Shown one piece after another: positions 12,888 through 23,560 of a DNA stretch of 64,000 bases (positions are counted from its first letter, which is position 1; each line of letters opens with the position of its first letter). Source of the stretch: Trochalopteron elliotii (Eukaryota > Chordata > Aves > Passeriformes > Leiothrichidae); the NCBI GenBank assembly GCA_024734555.1, contig JANPWX010000215.1, forward strand, positions 4,798,817-4,862,816, written 5' to 3'. A program made the position numbers and the translations under genes. The notes below the pieces were generated by a model, which did not search any database, was not told the DNA's origin, and saw only the letters and a list, made by a program, of their open reading frames with translations.

Positions 12888-15800
12888 AGCTGTATTGCTT
12901 TTCTAACTCATTTCACTGGGAAACAGAGCAGAAGCTTTTGCCAATTTGTTGTAACTGGCATAGCAGAAGTCCAGCCGGCAGCTTAGCAGCACTTTATTTA
13001 ATCCTGTTGATTGAGGCCTTGGATTCTTTTTTGGTGGAAGACATCATCTCATCTTGATTTTTAGAAAACTTACTTGTTTCATCTCTGTAGTAGGCAGTGA
13101 ATGTAAGAGAGGTTGTTGAAATAGCTGTATGGCTTTATTGCTTGCTTTAAAGACTTTTAGGAAGGAGGATTTGTTTTACTGGACAGGAGTCTGAGCCTCT
13201 CACAACTGTGTGGGCTGTGTGCTCACAGCATGTGTGAGGTCTAACACTGCTTAATATTGCATATGAGTAATTGCTAAAACATAGTGATTAAATTATTGGT
13301 CAAAATAAACGGTTGAATGTTAGAAGTATAGCTGAGGGTTGTTTACAGATTCTGTAAGATGTACTTTTCTGTTAGGCACTGCATCAAAAATTACTTTATT
13401 GGGGAAATACAAAGTGTATGACAATCCAGTACTTGCTGCTGGAGTGGTTCTTTAATACAAAATCTTCAAAGGTATGTGTTGCAAAATTGTTACAGACTTC
13501 AAAACGTCTTTAAGTAGATACCTAATTAAGAATAAGATGCCTGAATACCTTATGGTAAAATACTTAATCCTGCACTGAATTCTGATTCTGAAGGCCTTGC
13601 TGTGGAATCACTAAATTCCCACTTAAAGCAGTTAAATACCCCAATATCTATTGGGCTAGACACTGGTCTTTTTACTGCAAGTAAATCTGCAGTGTATTTG
13701 CATGTAAAGGTCACTGCATAATTGCATGTGCTGTTAATGTCCTGGTTTTGGTTTAGCTTTCACTTATTCTACATTTTTAAACCAATTATAATAGCCATTT
13801 TCTTATTGAACTGATGTCCCTAAGTATTTTGTCTTGGAATACACACCATTCCTTAACTCCTTACCACCTTTTCCATATGCCAGCCTACTTCCAAATCAAA
13901 TTTAGAAGTTTGATACAAGGTTAGAAGGGTTCATTTTGGCAATCTGGGTTTGGCTTACATGGGTGCAGATCACTTCAGTAAAAGTTGATTGTGATTTGTC
14001 TTCCAGTCATTATGTTGCCATGCATAATATTATTTTTTCTAAGCTATGTAGCTTGATCTCTTTTTAATCTGATTTTCATTAGATACTGTATGAATACCTA
14101 TTCAACCATTTTCTTTTGAATAATATCTTTAATTTAGAAAGATGTATTCTTTTTTTAAGTATCACGCTTTTCATATTCTAGAGAGAACAACTGTTGTGTT
14201 TTTGTTATTTTGTTTTTAAACTTTCATATTTCTTTAATTGAGCTTTTTTGCTGAACTGTTCATTGGACAACAGAATTTGTACTAAATCTTCCAGCTGTTT
14301 TACATGTTTGGTTTTTTAACACAAGAGCTGTTAAATGTGAAAAGTGAATAATCCTTTCTTGTGACACTTGAGCACTTGTGACACTTAATGGCCTCCAGCA
14401 TTTTAATCTCAATTCCAAACAACAATTTTGTTTCTAAGTAACTGAAAGCTATTTTAAAACAATATATGCAGCAGAGAAATAACTAGATGTATTATTAAGG
14501 GTGCTGACCTGTCATGTTCAGAATTTAATGAAGCGTATAATTCTATATTTTTTATCCACAAGATCTTTCGTAATGATTTTCTAGACCCCTTTGCAAATAG
14601 AGGTATTTTAGGTAAAAAATCCTCCTGGAAGAGAAAGATCTGGAAGATACTTCCGGGATATAGTTTTGAAAACTATGGATTCATTTCAGAAGTTCTCATG
14701 AAAAATTCATCTTGGACACAGGGAAAATAGAAGTAGAAGCATATTTTTCATCTGAATTCTGTTGCTTTGAATTCATTGCATCCTATCTCAGAAACTCAGT
14801 TCCCAGAAGAATTTTGAAGTATAAGCACAAGATAGAAAAAATATAGTCAGTGAATATAGTCAGTTTGGGACAGCACAGTGAGAGATGACAGTTTAAGGGG
14901 ATAGTGTTAACTTGAAATGCTTATTTGTGTTAGAAAATACTGTACCTACAATGTAGTCATGAGAAACATAAGGTTTGTGGTGGCTGGTGGGCATGAAAAC
15001 CTACATTCCATCTTGCACTCCTCTTTTGTAGCAATTTCAAAGGTGCATTGGTTGTTTAAGCATATGAACTGTTGAATTTCCTTTGAAGAAAAGGGGAAAG
15101 GTTTATGGTTCCTGGATAAACAAATACAAATCGCTAATGTGTAGCATCACCTCCAGTGATATACATGAAGGTAGAAATTAATTTGCTGTATATTGTGCTG
15201 TAGACTAAAATGCCAGCTTGCTAATGAATAAAGGATGAATTATCATTCAGTTAAAATGTAGTAAAAAAAAAGCAAACAAAAACCCCAAAAAACCACAACC
15301 CTTAGAATGTTAGTGTTGAAATGTTGAAGTGTAGTGCCTTAGGAAGTGCACTTAGTCAGTCCTAAGTACTCGAGCCCCTTGGTGTACCTTACTATCCTTA
15401 GGATTTGACCAATCAGGAATTGTGTGCCTTTTTTTGTGGGTGGAGATGGAGCACAAATTCATCTCCCAATGAGCAAAGAACCCCTCATGAAATTTTAATG
15501 CACAATGGCCTGTGCTGTGGTTTTTTTTTAATTTTCAGTGCTAACATTAAAAAGTATGTGGCACTGCAGTTCATAGTGTCTAATTTGCACTGTGACATTC
15601 CTTCAGAAAAAGAAAAGAAATGAAGCATGTCAGCATATCAGTGGAAGTGTATTTGAATGAGAGTTTCTGTGTTGTGAAAATAATTCTGTGTATGGTGATG
15701 TGGAGCTTTTCTTGTTCTAAATGGGAGCTTTGACAATGTGAGCCTTGTATCGTATTTACAAGGAGTTGTTAAAACTGAACCTGAACAACAACATTCAGCT

Positions 15801-16042
15801 TCGTGAAAGCTTTGCATTTACATGAAATATATGGAAATAGAGTATCAGGAAGGATGCCAACTGCCACTTCATTAAATATAAGACTACCAGTACAGTTGAA
15901 TTTACAAAATTCCTTAACAGAAATCTTTTTATGGGAATTCCAGCAGAACACTTTCTTATCCTGGAATTATTCTCACTAAGTTTAACTGCAATGAATATTC
16001 AATGCTGATGCTGTCTTTGGTGATCTTGAAAAGGAAAAAATC
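12888..16042. other. Unique AT-rich DNA, no gene seen
   Basis: About 3.1 kb of AT-rich DNA. An A-rich patch near 15263-15297 (runs of A mixed with C) is the only simple-sequence feature I noted. Confidence 0.45.
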
Positions 16043-17225
16043 AGGTAATCACAGAGTATCTCCAGACCTGTGGAGGTATCTACTGCACACCCCTCTTCTA
16101 GGCTTGGGCAGCTATGGCAAGTTGCCCAAGACTGTGTACAATCTCCAAGGATAGAGACTCAAAAAACTTGCTGGGCAGCCTATTTCTTAGATGTTTGACC
16201 TCAATAACAGGGGAAAAGTACCTTCTAATGTTTAAATGAAATTACCCATATTTCAGTTGGTGCACATTGCCTCTTCTGTCTCTGGGGATCACTGAGAACA
16301 GTCCTGTTTTGTCTTTACTGCATTTACCTAGCTACTCTGCAGTAGAGAATCTCCTTTTCCTCTGATCTTGGGCCTTTTTCTGTTTCTCACTTTTCTCCCT
16401 GCCACCCACCCCAGCCTTGGAACACACATGCAGTAGATCCAGTTTCTCTAGCCCATTGAAGTCCCTCTGAATGACAGCAGAACCATCTGCTCTGTCAACC
16501 ACTCCTTCCAATTTTGAATTGTCTGTAGAATTGCTGAGGTTAGGCTCTGTACCATGAGCCAGGCCCTTAATGAAAAGCAATACTGGCACCAGTATGGACC
16601 CCTGGGGGCTCCATTGAAGGGACTGGCCTCCAGCTGAACTTTGGCCTGCACATCACAACCCTTAGAGCTTGGCAGCACAGACTGTTTTCAGCCACCTTGC
16701 TGTCCACTTTCCTGTGTTTTGCAGTTTGTGAGGATGTTCTGGGGAACAGTGCTGAAAGCTTTTCTTTATTCAAGAAAAACAACATTCTCAGCTCTCCTCC
16801 CATCTATTTTCTAACTATTTAATTGTAGAAAACTATCATGTGGGCCAAGCATGATTTTCTTCATAAATAAAGGCTGCATATTTCCCACCACCTTCCTGTC
16901 CTTCACATGCTTGGAAATTGTTTCCAGGATTATTTGGCCCATCACCTTCCAAAACATTGAGTTGAGATGGACGGACCTTTGGTTCTCTGTATTCTCCTTG
17001 AAGACAGGAGAGGTGTTTGCTTTCTTACAGTCTCTTTGAACCTCCCTTGATAGTCATGACCTTTCAGAGCTGTTCTGGGAGTGGCTTTGCAGTGATGCTG
17101 TCCAGGTCCCTCAGGACTCATGGGAGCATCCATCACATCAGGTCGCATGAACTTATGTATGGCCAGCTTGTTCAATTTGTCCCTAACCTGATTCTTCTCT
17201 AAGGATAAATGTTCCTTCCTCCAGA
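16043..17225 (-). mobile_element. Long decayed CR1 LINE (3' UTR into reverse transcriptase), antisense
   Basis: This is the longest CR1 copy in the window. From the left it shows the reversed 3' end ('aatcacagagtatctccaga', 'ttgcccaagactgtgtacaa', 'tgcacattgcctcttctgtc'). It then jumps into ORF2. Minus-strand translation around 16440-16600 reads PVLLFIKGLAHGTE and SKLEGVVDRADGSAVIQRD. These correspond to the CR1 reverse-transcriptase stretch after the GVPQGS-type motif and around the catalytic F-A-D-D motif. Here the catalytic positions read S-T-D-N, so the core is destroyed. The region from about 16600 to 17200 gives the upstream part of the same domain in shifted frames. Internal sequence between the 3' UTR and the reverse transcriptase is missing, so the copy also carries a deletion. 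Confidence 0.9.
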
Positions 17226-19266
17226 AGAGCAGGGAAGAATTATGCAGCAGGTTGTTTCTACAGTTTCAGCACAGGTGTTATCCATAACCCAGTACAGGAT
17301 TGGTGGGACCACTGTTTTGAATATGGAATGCCACTCAACTGGAATATCTGCACTGACAGGAGCATACCAGTCCTATCTACTGATCTCTCTGTCTCACACA
17401 CACAACTATCCCAATTTTTAGAAGTTACCTTTACTGGGGGGAAAAAAGAGTGAAGTTTCTTTTTTTGTGAGGAGAAAGCTTACCTGTTTGAGAGTGCAGT
17501 CAGAACTGACTGCGTGTTCTCTGATCTCATATGAGCTTCAAATGTTTACTTAGATGGGGGGTCTACAGGAAGTAAACTTGCACAAAATTATAGTTTCAGT
17601 TATGGGGATTATAAGTGAATTTCAAATATTAGAATACTGTCAAATCCTAATGCCCAGAATTTTCCTAATGCTCAAAAATACTATGTTTACTTTGGATGTA
17701 TACTGTAAATTCACTCAAATAAAGTCCACAGTTATACATCAATATCCATTTTCTAGTTTCTGAGAGAAACCACATCATCCAAGCTGAGGCTGGACACTGA
17801 ATGAATGGATGTTGGATTCACTGGAAAATATTTTTTCATGAAGTGTGTAGCTGTTAAGATAATAATGAGCTCAGTGAAATTAAGTAGAATCTTAGAACTC
17901 CTGAATTGTGTATTGGTTGTACTTTTATTGAAAAATCTTGGAGCTATATGCCTGCTGCAGCCAAACTAAGGATCTGCCCAAGTGCATGTTTTGGATAGGG
18001 CTTAACAGTAGAATCTGTTCAGTTTTATAGCAGTTCCGTCTGATATTTGATGAATTTTGATGCATGAGGCAAGCAAGGGAAAGTAATCAGGATTTTCATG
18101 AAGTATCGTGAATTCTGGTTTTATAGGTGCTGTCTGCTGGAGTGCTGGTTATGTCCAAATATCATGCCTATTTGAGCAGTGTATGTCCACCTTGCTTTAA
18201 GGGTCATAAAGGCAGAACTTACTTATCTAAATGTGTGATTTTCCTTTCTTGAATGATAATGGTGCTAAACTTAAATGATTATACTTGGTTAAAATGTAAT
18301 TTACTATCTCGAATTTGGCTGAGCTCAGCTTGAAACTAAATGTGCAGTTGGTAGTTTAAAAAAAGTGACAAAAGCTGCTAAAATATTCAGCACTAAGAAT
18401 ATCTTTGACTACTTAGACACTTCAGGAGCAGTGGCTGAATAGGATAGTTACAGTCGTAATGCACTACAACCTTCTCTCTCATTATGCTGTTTATATCATG
18501 CTTGAATGAAAATATATTTTAGCTCCCTGAAAGCCTCTTCTCTTTAGCTTCAAGCTAAAGAGCAGATGGGAGTATTAGAAGAACGTTTGTGCTTCTGCTT
18601 CTGTATTGAACTGAGAATGCCACGGGACTGTGAAAGGATTTCAGCCAAATTGCAGAACCTTCCTTGCCCTACTCTCGAGCAGCCCACGCCATTACCAGCT
18701 CTCTTCGTGGTGTCAGAGATGTCATTAGCTTGTCGTGGGAGATCCCTTCAGCTATGCTAATTATTTCAACAAGTTCTATTCGTGAGCTATTCAAACCTTG
18801 GAGTTTTAGGAAGTGGTAGCTATTCCAGAAAGACTTTTCTGCACATTCATGTTTAGGTGCTGACTGCAGTAAAATTGAGAATTGGCCACTCAGACATAAG
18901 GATGTAATCCAGGTGTTTGTACCTCATGTCTTCTATTTCATGTAATACCTTAATCACAGAGCAAAGAGAAAGGACACAGTTCATCCTTTACTTTCTGGTG
19001 GTCTTATCTGACTGTAGATGGGCTGTAATGCAAATTTCTAGTTGAGCTGCTCTGAAGCTTTAGGATTTCTGAATTTTAGTCTTGTTTTCAGTGCTTATCA
19101 GCTCTTGAATTTGCAGCAAAGAAATACACTATAGAAAGAACCTTTGGGGTGAGAGATTGCAAATATTCTTCTGTTTAAGTGTGTTTGACATAATTATATT
19201 CTCTTAAAAATATTGTATTGTCAACAAATAGTCAAAAGGTGTTTTTTTCTTCTTTATTTTACTCAG
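17226..19266. other. Unique DNA, upstream flank of a candidate exon
   Basis: No transposon or RNA gene recognised. It contains a 23-base near-perfect palindrome at 18540-18562. The last 26 bases form a strong pyrimidine tract ending in CAG at 19266, which would be the acceptor of the candidate exon at 19267. Confidence 0.4.
18540..18562. repeat. Perfect 11-bp inverted repeat with 1-nt spacer
   Basis: CTCTTTAGCTT at 18540-18550 and its exact reverse complement at 18552-18562, separated by a single C. With almost no loop it is better seen as a 23-base palindrome than as an RNA hairpin. No function can be assigned. Confidence 0.85.
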
Positions 19267-19377
19267 ATTCACCCCAGTTCTGGAAGAATCTCAAAATCTG
19301 AACAACTTCTGCCACAGTTTGCTTTACCCTTTAACAAGATACCATTCCATTAAGAACAATGAGCTCCACAACACCAG
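19267..19377 (+). other. Candidate spliced exon with initiator ATG (gene not identified)
   Basis: What is seen: a pyrimidine-rich tract (GTTTTTTTCTTCTTTATTTT then ACTCAG) ends at 19266, 111 bases follow, and a strong donor CAG|GTCAGT starts at 19378. Near the 3' end, an ATG at 19359 with A at -3 opens the frame M-S-S-T-T-P and leaves one base (phase 1) at the splice junction. The upstream 92 bases contain stops in the ATG frame, so they would be 5' UTR. The exon is less AT-rich than its surroundings. This is the architecture of a 5' exon that carries the start codon of a + strand vertebrate gene with large introns. I do not recognise the gene. It could be a chance pairing of splice-like sites, since no downstream exon in this window clearly joins to it. 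Confidence 0.4.
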
Positions 19378-21334
19378 GTCAGTTTCTTTGTATTTATACC
19401 TCACTCCTGCAGAAAACCGTGCTTTCTTAGGAAATATATAATTCTTTGTGTTGATAAAATGAATTTGGCAAATGACTGATGTGTAACACTTATGAAACAG
19501 GACAATGGCTGTATAGGCAGAAAAGGCAATTTTGGGGATAACTTATCACAGTTGAATTTTAAAGCCAGTATAATCCTACAGTATATTTAAAATATATTTT
19601 TGGTTTTTTTCTTAAGAAACTGATTAGTCATGATCTGACATAAATAAGCATTTTTTAACATTTTAGTTCTTAATATGTGTAATTAGACATTAATATATTT
19701 TCTGCCTTTGCACATATGCTTCTTTTAAAGAAAGGCTTCAAATGGTATCCTGTTATTTTTCTGTTTAGCTCTAGAGTCATCTTTGCCCATAATAGGCATT
19801 CTTTGCAGAGCTTCCTCCTTTAAATATGTGTAATTAACAATGGTCTCTGAACCTGCTTTATCCAATGCCTGCAAAATGAGTCACTGAACTGCAGGTTCAC
19901 TTGAGAGAGAGTGAACTATCAGTAGCTGTTTAAACTTCCAAGAAAACAGAATGCTGCATATGGAACATGCCTTGACTTCAGTTCTTTTGAGGAGTGAGAG
20001 TCCCCAATTCAAATCTCTGCAATGTCCCATATGGTTCACACTGTGTTCACCCACACTTGAAGTATCTATTCCTAGTGCTGTTGGTAAAATAACCCTTTAC
20101 AGGTGGCTTATTTTATGACTGCTTTGGTTTTGTGCAAACGGCCTATAAAAGCATCAGGGAAAACACTGTAATACTTTGTGAGCTGTATTTATCTGTACAT
20201 GCCCTATTGCATAGAAATTTAATTCAGTGAGCATTTTTTGAGAATTGTGGATTGTAGTATTAAAAACTGGCAATAGCTTTTACATCAAATGGAGTCAAGC
20301 ATAGCTGGGTTTCAGACTTGGCCTCTTTTTCTTACAGTGCAATTTGCTGCATGCAGTGAATTATCCATACAGAGCTCTACAGGGCGTTCAGCAGAAGGGC
20401 ACATCTTTATCTGTATCACAGTTGTGCTTGATAGGAAATAATCTTGTACTTTCCTAAACATACAGTTCAAATGCCAAGATACTCCAGCTGATTTTGTATC
20501 TTTCTAACGTTTCTTCTTTTGTGTTAGTTGTAGCTGCAGTCTGCAGCCAAAAATTAAATTGGGTCTCACAAAAAGGAAGTATATTTTCCACTACTCTTAT
20601 TGGTATGAAGAAAGAAGATAGCAAATGTGAATACATATTTGGTGTCTGGATGTGTAGGCTACATCTAATGTAAGAAAGGAAAAATATTCAGCATAATCAG
20701 ATTACTTGTAAAGGTATTTAGATACTTCAGGAACATCACTTTTGGTAGGAGTTAGGTGCCTAAATCTATTCAAATCTACTCCTTAGTGTCCCCCATCATT
20801 AGATTTTGCCTCTGAAAACTTTGAGTTGCTTCACCAACCATTTCAATACACCTCTGTGGCATGTACAGAAATGCACTATTAAAGGGCAGTGTCAGCCTTG
20901 GGATCTGCATTTTTCTTTCCCTCAGTGAAACAGCAGAGAAGCAGGATTTATTTGGACTTTAGTCTTGCATCCTGCGTAAAGTTATGCCACGAACTGGAGG
21001 AGGATGAGTGGCATCTCTTCTGTCCCCCAACTGAGCGAGGCTGAGATGTGTTTTGTGCAGTGCTTTTGACATTTCTGGTTCCAGTGCAGTCCCTCTGCAG
21101 AGTCGTAGAGAATAGAGTGGTAGGAGAAGCCTGCCATTTCTCTGAGCAGTTAACATTTGATTGGAATTTTTTAGAAGATGAGCATTGCTGAATTTTCTTA
21201 TTGCATCCACAGTAACTGAGTTCCCTTTTTCCTGTCCTCTTCAAGTGTGCACATTTTTTCATACATGGCCAATGTTTTTGTCCCATTGCATGGGACTTTC
21301 TCATGGAGTTTGTTTTTTATGAAGATGAACTTTA
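19378..21334. other. Unique AT-rich DNA, no gene seen
   Basis: Follows the candidate exon and, if that is real, would be the start of its downstream intron. No transposon, RNA gene or second exon recognised. Overlapping minus-strand frames at 20948-21304 have no domain content. Confidence 0.4.
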
Positions 21335-21426
21335 TGAGGTGAAGAGATGCAAGGGCAATTCCATCCAACTTTAAAGGTCCCTTCCAACCAAAACTATTTT
21401 ATGACTCTGTGATTCCTATGATTCAG
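21335..21426 (+). mobile_element. CR1 LINE 3' terminus, sense
   Basis: Only the tail of a CR1 element is left. It has 'gcaagggcaattccatccaa', 'ctttaaaggtcccttccaac' and 'caaaactattttatgactct', ending in the degenerate octamer-like ATTCTATG tail of the family ('gattcctatgattc'). It is strongly 5'-truncated, with no coding content. Confidence 0.85.
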
Positions 21427-22711
21427 TTTCCAGCTTAGGTCTAAAATATGGATCAGGTTGTAATTGTTTCACTTGTGAGATGCTCCAGTAGTTGCAAGTG
21501 TCCCCAGTATTCCAAAAGAAAAATTAATTAATTACCAGTGACATGAGCAGCTTCTTCCTGTGATGGCGAGCCTGTGGTAGGCAGTTCTTGTATTTAGGGC
21601 TTGTAATTTAAATGGCAGAAGCCTGAGTGTTCAGTAGTGTTAGAGTTGGGGGTTTTGTGCTTTTTCATTTTTATTCCTGATTGTCTTGAATTTCTTCAGG
21701 GTATAGGTTGCTATATTCTGTTACATCCAGCGGTTAGGGCAGTTTGAAATAATTTTTAAGAGGGACACTTTAAGCACATACAGTATACAGGCAGTATTTA
21801 TAACCCTTTTTTCCTATGGTGTAACACCAGGATGCTACCTCATTTGAATACCAATCGTGTGTCCTGTACATAAGACTGTGAAAATCTTCATAATATATGG
21901 TAAATGTTGATATTTTGGATCATGGTTGGAAGTTGCAGGAAAATGGTGAATGTACTTTTTTTTTTAACAATATATCTAGCCCACATATATATAGCTTCTG
22001 TATGTATATTCATACATGCTGCTTACACAGAAGATAAATATATTTAGAAGAAAACCCAAAAAACAGAAGAAAAAGCAAGAGGCAAACTGGTAAAGCAGTA
22101 TTACTCTGTAGATGAATGGTATAGGCCAGCCTACTTCATGGATGGCTTGTTCTGTCAATGAAAATTCTGAAATGCTGTAGAAAGGAGTGTATGCACTATG
22201 CTAAATTTCTATAGTTTTATGATGGGATGTGTTAAATGGTAAAAGAAAAATGTTTCTTTAGAATTGCTTACCTTTCAAACCTAAATTGTCTGAAAGCCCA
22301 TTGAAAGACCTTACGTGGAACACGCAAAAATTATTAATGTTTTATTCAACCATTATCTGAGGAACCTCTCTGGATAGAGTTTGTTTGTAGAACTAATGCA
22401 CTTGAGTATTTCCTTATATTGTATGATGCAATGAATGCAGGGCCTCCAGCATAGCAACATCTACTTGCAACAACTCTGTAGCCTATTAAATTGATCCCAG
22501 CTCTTTGAACCTTCAGGGACCAGGCTTTTGCTAATCTGTAAAGCTATTAAGATGAATGCTGAATCTCAACAGGGAAAGGTGCTGATGTTTGCTTCGGTTG
22601 TTATGAATTGTAACATCATTAAGGAAATGTTTCCATTCTGTAACCATTGCACGTTCTGAACTGACTACTGTGCATAAAAAGCATTGGTCAGAAAAAGAAA
22701 ATATTTGTTTC
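21427..22711. other. Unique AT-rich DNA, no gene seen
   Basis: AT-rich DNA with a T run near 21956. Short open frames on the minus strand (21976-22158, 22531-22713) show no domain. Confidence 0.4.
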
Positions 22712-22771
22712 ACAGAATCACAGAATTGTTAGGGTTGGAAGGGAGCACTGGAGATAACCATTCAAATCCCT

Positions 22772-22821
22772 CTGCCAAGGCAGGGTCACCTAGAGCAGGT
22801 GACACAGGAATGTGTCCAGCT
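22772..22821. repeat. 50-bp direct repeat, left edge of gap
   Basis: Starts 'ctgccaaggcagggtcacct' and ends 'gaatgtgtccagct'. It is identical over its 50 bases to 23219-23268 and directly abuts the N run. Confidence 0.95.
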
Positions 22822-23218
22822 NNNNNNNNNNNNNNNNNNNNNNNNNNNNNNNNNNNNNNNNNNNNNNNNNNNNNNNNNNNNNNNNNNNNNNNNNNNNNNN
22901 NNNNNNNNNNNNNNNNNNNNNNNNNNNNNNNNNNNNNNNNNNNNNNNNNNNNNNNNNNNNNNNNNNNNNNNNNNNNNNNNNNNNNNNNNNNNNNNNNNNN
23001 NNNNNNNNNNNNNNNNNNNNNNNNNNNNNNNNNNNNNNNNNNNNNNNNNNNNNNNNNNNNNNNNNNNNNNNNNNNNNNNNNNNNNNNNNNNNNNNNNNNN
23101 NNNNNNNNNNNNNNNNNNNNNNNNNNNNNNNNNNNNNNNNNNNNNNNNNNNNNNNNNNNNNNNNNNNNNNNNNNNNNNNNNNNNNNNNNNNNNNNNNNNN
23201 NNNNNNNNNNNNNNNNNN
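22822..23218. other. Assembly gap (397 N)
   Basis: Run of 397 undetermined bases inside a CR1 element. Its length may be an estimate. All open frames that cross it are artefacts of translating N. Confidence 0.99.
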
Positions 23219-23268
23219 CTGCCAAGGCAGGGTCACCTAGAGCAGGTGACACAGGAATGTGTCCAGCT
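23219..23268. repeat. 50-bp direct repeat, right edge of gap
   Basis: Exact copy of 22772-22821, beginning at the first base after the N run. It sits at the equivalent position within the CR1 3' region, as expected for two overlapping contig ends. Confidence 0.95.
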
Positions 23269-23560
23269 GGGTTTTGAATGTCTCCAGAGAGGGAGACTCT
23301 GTGACCTCCCTGGGCAGCCTTTCCAGTGCTCTACCACCCTCAACGCAAAAAATTTCTTCCTCATGTTGAGGTGAAACTTCTCGTGTTATAGTTTATGGAC
23401 AATGTTCCCCATCCTGTAGCTGGGCACCACTAAAGAGTCTGGCTTCAATCTCCTGGCACTTGCCTTTAAGATATTTGTATGCTTTAATGAGATCCCCTCC
23501 CAGTCTTCTATTCTCTGGACTAAACCAGCCCCGCACTTGCTCTTATGGAGAATAGTTAGC

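Larger units (their letters stand above)
22712..23560 (-). mobile_element. CR1 LINE 3' part, antisense, interrupted by assembly gap
   Basis: The left part (22712-22821) starts with the reversed CR1 tail ('cacagaatcacagaattgtt', 'agggttggaagg') and runs to 'gaatgtgtccagct'. After the N gap, the right part repeats the last 50 bases and continues with 'gggttttgaatgtctccaga', 'cctccctgggcagcc', 'gctgggcaccactaaagagt' and 'gatcccctcccag'. It fades out near 23560. If the duplicated 50 bases are counted once, the two parts make one continuous CR1 3' end with nothing missing. No intact ORF2 remains. Confidence 0.9.

Noticed and set aside
16332..16803. Overlapping minus-strand open frames
   Set aside because: These are pieces of decayed CR1 ORF2 in different frames, not a host gene.
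22684..23374. Several open frames of 142-197 codons on both strands
   Set aside because: They cross the 397-base N gap, so most of the translation is undetermined. The readable ends are CR1 3' region sequence.
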